From contig JAWKVT010000001.1 of assembly GCA_041397865.1 (NCBI GenBank), positions 744,001 through 808,000 on the forward strand: 64,000 nucleotides of DNA. Direction: 5' to 3'. Shown here in pieces: positions 43,394 through 52,417 of this stretch. The stretch is from TMED27 sp041397865 (GTDB lineage: Bacteria; Pseudomonadota; Alphaproteobacteria; Micavibrionales; Micavibrionaceae). Within the stretch, counting starts at the first letter, position 1, and the number at the start of each line of letters is the position of its first letter. The notes below the pieces were generated by a model, which saw only the letters and a list, made by a program, of their open reading frames with translations, did no database searches and had not been told where the DNA came from. The position numbers were made by a program, and so were the translations under genes.

Positions 43394-44067
43394 TCGTTTA
43401 ATTTAGAAAAATCAAAGCCTGCTTCCGGGTATCCGAATTTCTCGCGGTTATATTGATCCCCTTTTTTAAGGGGCGCGCCGTCCTCCCAATAATTAACGAT
43501 AAAACTTAAATCAGGCCGCTCACGCTCTTCCGGCTGATTTACACAAGTGCCGACATACATAAAACCCGCCACCATATCTTTATCATCCAGCCCCAATCCC
43601 TTCCGCACAGCCTCGTCATACGCATACCACTCCGTCAGCCATTGCACGCCAAACCCCAACGCATGCGCCGCCAGCGAAAAATTCTGCGCCGCCGCCCCCA
43701 CACTCAAAATCTGCTCCCAAAGCGGGTTCTTGCTCATCCGCGCACGCATAACAATTCCCACAACCAACGGAGTGCGCAAAAACCGCGCCCGCTCACACTC
43801 AATCTTATCCGCCCGCGCATCCGGATTAGCCCTCATATAGGCATCAGCAAGTATATCCCCCGCCCGCGCCCGCGCATCGCCTTCAAACACCAAAAAATAA
43901 AACGGCGCTAATTTGCCATGATCCGGCACCCGCGATGCCGCCGACAGCATAGCTTCAAGCTGCCCGGCACTCGGCCCCGGCGCAGACAGATTATCAACCA
44001 TTACACTACGGCGCTTAAGTAAATAATCCAGCACCTCAGAGCTGGCTTTCCCCGCATAAACGTCCAT
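43390..44067 (-). CDS. Nitroreductase family protein
   Basis: 225 residues from the ATG at 44067, with AAGGAAGGG upstream. FMN-binding fold: VLDYLLKRRSVMVDN near the start (RRS motif of the family), the PDHGKLAPF segment that follows it, then SVGAAAQNFSLAAHALGFGV. Uses NAD(P)H and FMN to reduce nitro or quinone compounds, or may act as YdjA-like reductase (the RRS and PDHGKL words match that subgroup well). Substrate unknown. Confidence 0.92.
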   Translation of the reverse strand: MDVYAGKASSEVLDYLLKRRSVMVDNLSAPGPSAGQLEAMLSAASRVPDHGKLAPFYFLVFEGDARARAGDILADAYMRANPDARADKIECERARFLRTPLVVGIVMRARMSKNPLWEQILSVGAAAQNFSLAAHALGFGVQWLTEWYAYDEAVRKGLGLDDKDMVAGFMYVGTCVNQPEERERPDLSFIVNYWEDGAPLKKGDQYNREKFGYPEAGFDFSKLND

Positions 44068-44092
44068 GCTATACCCTTCCTTGAAATAATTC

Positions 44093-44216
44093 GTCATCCC
44101 GTTGGCGAACGTATGTGAGCTTAAACAAACGGGATCCATATGTCAGCCAACAAAGTTGGCTGTCTTTTTCTGGATCCCCGCTGTATAACTTCGCTCTCGC
44201 TCACTGCGGGGATGAC
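44093..44216. repeat. Composite palindromic repeat between nitroreductase and mscS
   Basis: Nested inverted repeats: GTCATCCCG at the left and CGGGGATGAC at the right, inside them GGATCCA/TGGATCC, and in the centre AGCCAAC-AAA-GTTGGCT followed by a T-run. Two units of the dispersed ATCCC/GGGAT family seem to flank a hairpin. It could end transcription on the plus strand. Confidence 0.7.
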
Positions 44217-44238
44217 AAAATTAGGAGTAAAAAAAGCA

Positions 44239-45372
44239 ATGGACAAAGACATAGCCGATCTTAAAGACATGGTGATTGATGTCTGGACACACGGGTTTAT
44301 GGGTATCGACATCGGCTCCATCCTCATCGCCCTGCTGATCTTTTTCGGTTTCATGCTGTTTCGCGGCCTGTTCGGTAAATTCGTCCTCAGCCATCTGCAC
44401 AACTGGGCGGCAAAGTCCACGACAAAGCTCGACGACAAAATCGTCGATGCGCTGATCCCGCCCATCAAATTCATCCCCGTCATTCTGGGTATATTCTTTG
44501 CCAGCCAATACCTGAACCTGAGTGATGAAATCAATGTTTTCGTCATGAAAATAGAGCGTTCCCTCATCGCCTTCACCATTTTCTGGGCCTTACACCGCAC
44601 CGCGCAACCGCTCAGCCACGGCCTGAACAAACTTGAAAAAATTCTGGGCCGCCCCATGATGCTGTGGCTTTTCAAAGCCCTGAAAGTCCTCGTCATTTTT
44701 ATCGGCGCCGCAGTCATCCTCGAAATATGGGGCATCGCCGTCGGCCCCCTTCTGGCGGGACTGGGACTCTTCGGCGCCGCAATCGCCCTCGGCGCACAGG
44801 ATTTGTTCAAAAACCTCATCGGCGGCATCACCGTCATCGCCGAAAAACGCTTCCACCCCGGCGAATGGATCATGGTCGAAGGCGTCGTCGAAGGGATCGT
44901 CGAGGATATAGGCTTCCGCTCCACCAAAGTCCGCCGCTTTGACAAAGCCCCTGTGCATGTGCCCAATTCACAACTCTCCGATGCTGTCGTCACAAACTTC
45001 TCCCGCATGACCCACCGCCGCATCAAATGGGCCATCGGCGTGGAATACCGAACAAGCGTAGAACAACTCCAGATTATCCGCGACGGCATCATGAACTATA
45101 TTTTAGAAAACGACGCCTTCGCCAGCCCCGATGAAGTCAACACCTTCGTCAGAGTAGACAGCTTCAATTCCAGCTCCATAGATTTCCTCGTCTACTGCTT
45201 CACCAAAACCACAATTTGGGGAGAATGGCTGGAAATCAAAGAAGCCTTCGCGATGGAAGTCAAACGCATCGTCGAGGAAAAAGCCGGAACAAGCTTCGCC
45301 TTCCCCTCACAAAGCATTTATGTGGAATCCCTCCCCGGCGAAGCCCCGGAAATTTTCCTCCCGCCGAAATAA
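44239..45372 (+). CDS. MscS-type mechanosensitive channel
   Basis: 377 residues from the ATG at 44239 (AGGAG upstream). About five membrane segments (near 27-48, 72-93, 108-122, 140-165, 170-185) lead into the pore-lining helix (GPLLAGLGLFGAAIALGAQD) and the MscS beta domain (GGITVIAEKRFHPGEWIMVE, IVEDIGFRSTKVRRFD). The C-terminal alpha/beta cage follows. It should open on membrane tension and release solutes in hypo-osmotic shock. Confidence 0.95.
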   Translation: MDKDIADLKDMVIDVWTHGFMGIDIGSILIALLIFFGFMLFRGLFGKFVLSHLHNWAAKSTTKLDDKIVDALIPPIKFIPVILGIFFASQYLNLSDEINVFVMKIERSLIAFTIFWALHRTAQPLSHGLNKLEKILGRPMMLWLFKALKVLVIFIGAAVILEIWGIAVGPLLAGLGLFGAAIALGAQDLFKNLIGGITVIAEKRFHPGEWIMVEGVVEGIVEDIGFRSTKVRRFDKAPVHVPNSQLSDAVVTNFSRMTHRRIKWAIGVEYRTSVEQLQIIRDGIMNYILENDAFASPDEVNTFVRVDSFNSSSIDFLVYCFTKTTIWGEWLEIKEAFAMEVKRIVEEKAGTSFAFPSQSIYVESLPGEAPEIFLPPK

Positions 45373-45396
45373 ACACAGAGGACACAGAATTAAAAA

Positions 45397-45423
45397 GATC
45401 CCTCGACTGCGCTCGGGATGACA
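45397..45423. repeat. Dispersed palindrome after mscS
   Basis: GATCCCTCGACTGCGCTCGGGATGACA. Ends pair as ATCCC/GGGAT around CGA-GCGCTCG-like half sites. It is the same kind of intergenic repeat as at 19733, 25400 and 44093. Confidence 0.7.
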
Positions 45424-45436
45424 TTATTATTATAAA

Positions 45437-48250
45437 ATGATTCCCGAAACCGCACCTTCACAGCAAAAAATTACCCTGCCCGATATCCCGGCGCTGTGCC
45501 TTAACGCCAAAAACGCATATCTGCTCAGTGATGACGGCGAACTCAAAACCATCAGCCACGATCAGGCCGCCGCGCTCCTTCACAAAAAACCCGTCCTCCT
45601 CTGTCACGCCCCATACACACGCGGACGCCTTGGTAAAGACGCCGCATTCTTCGCATTCGATGTTTTGGAGCTGTTCGCCTTTACCCACCCCGGCACCTTC
45701 GCTACACCCACCGTGAACGGGTTGTGCAAAGCCCTCGGCCTCGTTGAACCGCAAAGCATTGATGAATCACCCATGGCGCTGCTCGACATCGCAAAAGCCT
45801 GTTTGTCCGACCTGCGGGACGACCCGCACAAAGCCAAAGCGCCACCCCTTGAGATTGCCCGTGTCATGGGCCTCAACGGCAAAGGCTGGGGCTGGACACC
45901 GTTCATATTCGCCGCGCTCGGCGAAAACTATGATGAAGCGGTTTCGATAAACTCCAAAACAGGTCTGGCCGTCTGGAAAAACCTGCCCGAATGGACAGAA
46001 GACCCGCCCGAACCGCCCGCATCGCATCACCCCGTAACAGGCGATGAAGCCCGCGAACGCCTCATAAAACTACTCGGCCACGACGCCGAAAAGCGCGAAG
46101 AACAAATGGCCTATGCCACAGCCGTTACAGCAGCTTTCGCTCCAGCCCAAAACGCTGATAAACCCCAAATCGTACTCGCCGAAGCCGGAACCGGCGTAGG
46201 AAAAACCCTCGGCTACCTCGCCCCCGCCAGCGTATGGGCAGAGAAAAACCAGGGTACGGTTTGGATCTCCACCTACACCAAAAACCTCCAGCGACAAATA
46301 GATCAGGAACTCGATCGCCTTTACCCCGACCCGGAATTAAAAGAAACCCACGTCGCCACCCGCAAAGGCCGCGAAAATTATCTCTGCCTGCTCAATCTCG
46401 AAGAAACCGCCGCCGGGGCCGCGCTGGCCAAACATCCGGACGCAGCAATCGCCGCCGGAATCATGGCCCGCTGGACCATCGCCACAAAAGACGGCGACCT
46501 CACCGGCGGCGGCTATCCCGGCTGGCTCACCGGTATTCTCGGCTATCACCACACCGCAGGGCTGGCCGACCGGCGCGGTGAATGCGTTTACTCCGCCTGC
46601 GATCACTATCATAAGTGTTTTGTCGAGCATTCCATCCGCAAAACCAAACGCGCAAGGCTGGTCGTCGCCAACCACGCCCTCGTCATGATTTCCTCGGCTC
46701 TGGCAACGCCCGGTGAAGACATGCCGAACCGCTACGTATTTGACGAAGGCCACCATTTGTTCGACGCCGCCGACAGCGCCTTTGCTGCACATCTCACGGC
46801 GCAGGAAACCCGCGATTTAAGGCGCTGGATACTCGGAAACGAAGGAGGCAGACGGCAAACCCGCGCCCGCGGCCTCAAACGCCGCGCCGAAGATCTCGCC
46901 GAAGGAATGCAAGAGGCCGAAGAATGCGTGCGTAAAATACTAAATGCCGCTGAATGCCTGCCGATGGATAGCTGGACGCGGCGCTTAAAAGATGGAGCGC
47001 CAAGCGGCCCGGCAGAACAATTCCTCGCAGAAGTCTACAAACAGGTCTTCGCCCGCGCCGACGGACGCGACGGCCCCTACTCTCTTGAAACCGGAGTCTT
47101 TCCGGTTGAAGACGCGCTGCTGGAAAAATCGCGCAAACTAAAGTCCGCACTAAAAAAATTACAAAAACCCATGCAGGAACTCTCCCGCATCTTCCACAAA
47201 AAACTCACCGAGGACGACGGTTATCTCGACAGCGACACCCGCAAACGCCTCGAAGCAGTAAGCGCCTCTCTGGAACGCCGCGCCACAATGACCCTGCAAG
47301 CATGGATTTTGATGCTGGAAAATTTGGATAAAGACAAACAATCCCTTCCCCTCCCTGAGGGGAACCCTCCCCCGATCAGGGGAGGGCAGTATGAGCAGTT
47401 CATCGACTGGATGGAAATCACCCGCGTTGACGGGCGGGCCGTTGATGTCGGCCTCTATCGCCACCATGTCGACCCGATGAAACCGTTTGCAAGCAGCGTG
47501 CGGCCCCACCTGCACGGCATGACGGTAACATCCGCAACCTTGCGCGATAAAAACGATGAAGAATCATGGGCCGCCGCACGCAAAAGAACCGGCGCGGAAT
47601 ATTTAAACCCCGAAACGCAAATGCATAGTTTCGACTCCCCGTTTGATTACGCAAGCCAAACCAAAGTCTTTATCATCAACGATGTAAACAAAAACGATCT
47701 GGCGCAAGTTTCCGGCGCGTACAAAGCCCTATTTGAAGCCAGCGGCGGCGGAGCGCTCGGCCTGTTCACCGCCATTTCCCGCCTGCGCGCCGTATATGGC
47801 AAAATCGCTCCTGCACTGGAAGCCGGCGGCATCCCGCTTTATGCCCAGCATATCGACGAAATCGACACCGGCACGCTGGTCGATATGTTCCGCGAAGACA
47901 CTCATGCCTGCCTGCTCGGCACCGACGCCATTCGTGATGGTGTGGATGTGCCCGGTGAATCTTTGCGCCTCATCGCGTTTGATCGCACCCCGTGGCCCCG
48001 CCCCACCATTTTGCACAAAGCGCGGCGCGAAGCCTTCGGCGGGCGGCCATACGACGAGATGATTACCCGGCTCAAGCTCAAACAAGCCTTTGGCCGCCTC
48101 ATCCGCCGCGCCAGCGACAAAGGCGTGTTCGTCATGCTCGACCCCATGCTCCCCACCCGCCTGCAAACAGCCTTCCCCAAAGATGTCGAAATCATCAAAA
48201 CCGGACTGGCCGACACCATCACCGGAATTAAAGCGCATTTAAAAACCTAG
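45437..48250 (+). CDS. DinG/YoaA-family ATP-dependent DNA helicase
   Basis: 937 residues. An N-terminal domain of about 190 residues (unknown, cytosolic) is followed by a superfamily 2 XPD-like helicase: Walker A AEAGTGVGKT, an iron-sulfur cluster set of Cys (NYLCLLN, then ECVYSACDHYHKCF), RLVVANHALV, the DEAH-like box FDEGHHLFD, and the C-terminal motifs DAIRDGVDVPGE and KQAFGRLIRRASD. DinG-like enzymes unwind 5'-to-3' and help replication past RNA-DNA hybrids or damage. Within the helicase an in-frame repeat insertion (47342-47388) adds a Pro/Gly-rich loop. Confidence 0.92.
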   Translation: MIPETAPSQQKITLPDIPALCLNAKNAYLLSDDGELKTISHDQAAALLHKKPVLLCHAPYTRGRLGKDAAFFAFDVLELFAFTHPGTFATPTVNGLCKALGLVEPQSIDESPMALLDIAKACLSDLRDDPHKAKAPPLEIARVMGLNGKGWGWTPFIFAALGENYDEAVSINSKTGLAVWKNLPEWTEDPPEPPASHHPVTGDEARERLIKLLGHDAEKREEQMAYATAVTAAFAPAQNADKPQIVLAEAGTGVGKTLGYLAPASVWAEKNQGTVWISTYTKNLQRQIDQELDRLYPDPELKETHVATRKGRENYLCLLNLEETAAGAALAKHPDAAIAAGIMARWTIATKDGDLTGGGYPGWLTGILGYHHTAGLADRRGECVYSACDHYHKCFVEHSIRKTKRARLVVANHALVMISSALATPGEDMPNRYVFDEGHHLFDAADSAFAAHLTAQETRDLRRWILGNEGGRRQTRARGLKRRAEDLAEGMQEAEECVRKILNAAECLPMDSWTRRLKDGAPSGPAEQFLAEVYKQVFARADGRDGPYSLETGVFPVEDALLEKSRKLKSALKKLQKPMQELSRIFHKKLTEDDGYLDSDTRKRLEAVSASLERRATMTLQAWILMLENLDKDKQSLPLPEGNPPPIRGGQYEQFIDWMEITRVDGRAVDVGLYRHHVDPMKPFASSVRPHLHGMTVTSATLRDKNDEESWAAARKRTGAEYLNPETQMHSFDSPFDYASQTKVFIINDVNKNDLAQVSGAYKALFEASGGGALGLFTAISRLRAVYGKIAPALEAGGIPLYAQHIDEIDTGTLVDMFREDTHACLLGTDAIRDGVDVPGESLRLIAFDRTPWPRPTILHKARREAFGGRPYDEMITRLKLKQAFGRLIRRASDKGVFVMLDPMLPTRLQTAFPKDVEIIKTGLADTITGIKAHLKT
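47342..47388 (+). repeat. In-frame palindromic repeat inside the DinG-like gene
   Basis: The segment has inverted CCCTCCC/GGGAGGG words and encodes SLPLPEGNPPPIRGGQ. It looks like a dispersed intergenic-type repeat that entered the reading frame between two helices (after MLENLDKDKQ) without breaking it. Confidence 0.6.
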
Positions 48251-48400
48251 CCCTGTGGATAAAACTCACTTTAGATTCCCCTTATATCCACGAATCGCAC
48301 AGGCTAAATATGTTGCTATGTGCAAAATAGCCCTTTAAAATGGGCACAATCACGAAAAAAGCACGCAACAACAAGAGTTTATGTAACCGGGAGTAGTAAA

Positions 48401-49822
48401 ATGACACCATTCATTCGCGAACTGCCGCTGGATAAAGATCCCTTAGCAGTGTTTAGCACGCTTGAACACCTGCCCTATTCCCTGCTCTTCGACAGCGCCG
48501 ACCGCGCCCATTCCAATGCGCGATATTCCTTCATTGTCTCCCACCCGATTGAAACACTCGAATATAAAGATGGTGAAATGCAAATCGCCAATTGGGAACA
48601 ACAAACAAAAATAAAAGGCGAGCCCTTCAAAATCATTAAAGACCGTATGGCCCACTGGATTCCCAACAGCCAGCCCGTTCGCGGCCTCCCCCCGTTTCAG
48701 GGCGGCGTGGCCGGATATTTCGGCTATGATGTCGGCAGGGCGCTGGAAACACTTCCCCAAAAAACAAAAAGCAACCCCGACATGCCCGACCTCGCGCTGG
48801 GTATTTACGATCAGGTCATCGCCTTCGACCACGAAAAAAATCAGGCATGGATCATCACCCACGCCCCAAACTATCACGATGCCCGCAAAAAACAGGATTA
48901 CCTGCTCGGCCTCATCGCCCACCCGGAAACGCAGACGCCATATCAAGACACCCATCTGGACTGGCAATCAAATTACGAAGCCTGCGATTACATCGACATG
49001 GTCGAAAAAACCATCGAATACATCAAGGCTGGCGACATCTTTCAAGCCAACCTCTCCCAGCGTTTTGACGCGCAGTTGCCGCCCGGCTTCGACCCGTTTA
49101 ACCACTACCTCCATTTGCGTGAAGTCAACAAAGCGCCGTTTGCCGCTTACATGAATTGCGGCGCGATAAAGATCTCCTCCGCCTCACCGGAGCGCTTCCT
49201 CACCGTGAAAAGCGGCAAAGTTGAAACCCGCCCCATTAAAGGCACGCGCCCCCGCGCCGACAACGACACCCTCGACCGCGAATACCGAAAAAACCTTCTT
49301 GAAAGTGAAAAAGACCGCGCCGAAAACACCATGATCGTCGATCTCCTGCGCAACGACCTGTCAAAAGTCTGCACAGCAAAAAGCGTAGAAGTGAAAGAGC
49401 TGTGCAAGCTCGAAACCTTCGCCAGCGTCCACCACCTTGTCTCCACAGTATGCGCAGAGCTAAAGAAAAACAAAACCGCTGTAGACCTGATGAAAGCATG
49501 CTTCCCCGGTGGCTCCATCACCGGCGCACCAAAAATCCGCGCCATGGAAATTATCGAGGAACTCGAACCCACCCGCCGCGGCCCCTATTGCGGCGCGATG
49601 GGCTATATCGGCTTCGACGGCACCATGGACAGTAATATCCTCATCCGCACGCTGGTTTACGAACCGGGCAAAGTCAGCTTTCAGGTCGGCGGCGGCATAA
49701 CCGCCGACTCCAACCCCGATGATGAATATCAGGAAACCTTCCACAAAGCCGAAAGCCTCTTCCGCAGCTTCGAAAAAGATACCCACGAAGCGGAAAATGA
49801 AGCCGTCGCGGTAAGTGCTTAG
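48401..49822 (+). CDS. pabB: Aminodeoxychorismate synthase component I
   Basis: 473 residues from the ATG at 48401 (GGGAG upstream). Member of the chorismate-utilising family. AGDIFQANLSQRF, RPIKGTRPR, the catalytic segment GGSITGAPKIRAMEIIEELE and GYIGFDGTMDSNILIRT are all typical of PabB; TrpE would more often show a feedback-inhibition LLES element, which is not seen. It makes 4-amino-4-deoxychorismate for folate, with a glutamine amidotransferase partner (PabA) not encoded here. TrpE-like use cannot be fully excluded. Confidence 0.88.
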   Translation: MTPFIRELPLDKDPLAVFSTLEHLPYSLLFDSADRAHSNARYSFIVSHPIETLEYKDGEMQIANWEQQTKIKGEPFKIIKDRMAHWIPNSQPVRGLPPFQGGVAGYFGYDVGRALETLPQKTKSNPDMPDLALGIYDQVIAFDHEKNQAWIITHAPNYHDARKKQDYLLGLIAHPETQTPYQDTHLDWQSNYEACDYIDMVEKTIEYIKAGDIFQANLSQRFDAQLPPGFDPFNHYLHLREVNKAPFAAYMNCGAIKISSASPERFLTVKSGKVETRPIKGTRPRADNDTLDREYRKNLLESEKDRAENTMIVDLLRNDLSKVCTAKSVEVKELCKLETFASVHHLVSTVCAELKKNKTAVDLMKACFPGGSITGAPKIRAMEIIEELEPTRRGPYCGAMGYIGFDGTMDSNILIRTLVYEPGKVSFQVGGGITADSNPDDEYQETFHKAESLFRSFEKDTHEAENEAVAVSA

Positions 49823-49966
49823 GGTCCATACTCATTGCTTCTATAAAACAAGCGAAAGCGCCGCTTTTTGAGAACCGGAAGCGTAAGTGTATTTTTATAC
49901 ATGCGAACCGGAAGCGCAAAAAAGTGGTGCTTGCAGCGTTTTAGAGGCGCAATGAGTATGGACCCT
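49821..49966. repeat. 146-bp inverted-repeat element between pabB and tetR genes
   Basis: The ends are perfect 17-bp inverted repeats (AGGGTCCATACTCATTG and its complement). Homology of the arms goes on imperfectly for about 60 bases each. Inside, GAACCGGAAGCG occurs twice in direct order. The left end contains part of the pabB stop codon and the right end part of the tetR stop codon. It has no open frame; it looks like a small non-autonomous (MITE-like) element or a large bidirectional hairpin. Confidence 0.75.
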
Positions 49967-50549
49967 AACCCCGGATCATCCGCTCAATCAACTCACCAAA
50001 TGCCTGAAACTCCCGCGCCGCGCGGTTCTTGTCTTTATGAACCTTGATCGTCATCGTAATCCCTTGCAGCGTCGCAATAAGCAGCCGGGCAAACTGCCGC
50101 GGCTCCATCAAAACCTCACCCTGCCGACCCTCATCCTTGAAATAACTGGTCAGCTTGTTTTCCCACTCCAGAAAAATCGCCGCCATCTCCCCGCGCACCG
50201 CTTCATCTTCATCTGCAAGCTCCAGCGCCAGATTGCCCAGCAGACACCCGCCCTTGTACCCTTCCTGCGCATAAGCCTGATAAATCTCCATCGCCCACCC
50301 GAAAAGCGCCTCTTTAGTATTCGGCGTCACGGCAAAATGCCTTTCAAGCGGTGCAAACAATTGCCCTTCCGCATATCTATGCAAAACCTGCGAAGTAATA
50401 TCCTTTTTATTCCGAAAATAATGAAACACCGCGCCCTTGCTTTGCCCCGCATCATTGGCAATTTTATCAAGCGAACTCGCCCGGTGACCATGATGCCAGA
50501 AAAGCTGCTGAGCGCTATTTAATATCTTTTTATCTGTCGCTTGTTTCAT
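49965..50549 (-). CDS. TetR-family transcriptional repressor
   Basis: 194 residues from the ATG at 50549. N-terminal TetR helix-turn-helix: ILNSAQQLFWHHGHRASSLD, then AGQSKGAVFHYFRNKKDI. The ligand domain has YKGGCLLGNLALELADEDE, the words seen in TetR_C_16/AcuR-like repressors. It stands divergent from ettA, and a palindrome in the shared region (50577-50594) is its likely operator. Ligand unknown. Confidence 0.93.
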   Translation of the reverse strand: MKQATDKKILNSAQQLFWHHGHRASSLDKIANDAGQSKGAVFHYFRNKKDITSQVLHRYAEGQLFAPLERHFAVTPNTKEALFGWAMEIYQAYAQEGYKGGCLLGNLALELADEDEAVRGEMAAIFLEWENKLTSYFKDEGRQGEVLMEPRQFARLLIATLQGITMTIKVHKDKNRAAREFQAFGELIERMIRG

Positions 50550-50576
50550 CAATGAATCCCCTTCTCCCTAAAAATA

Positions 50577-50594
50577 TACCGGTCAGTCGGTTTA
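50577..50594. promoter_or_regulatory. Likely TetR-type operator
   Basis: TACCGGTCAGTCGGTTTA contains the dyad ACCGGTCAGTCGGT (ACCG-N6-CGGT), typical of TetR-family sites, 28 bases before the repressor start. It probably mediates autorepression. Confidence 0.6.
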
Positions 50595-50719
50595 CAAACA
50601 AGACCGCACTTGCAAAAACCAGGTTCAATACACCAAAAAACGCATTTCCCTATCAACAAAGCTTATGCTATTAAAACCGCTGAAATAACCTGAAAGAAAA
50701 ATAAAGAGAAATTAAGCGC

Positions 50720-52390
<1,671 letters not shown>

Positions 52391-52417
52391 CGCTGCCCTG
52401 CCGCTAAAACAAAGGTA

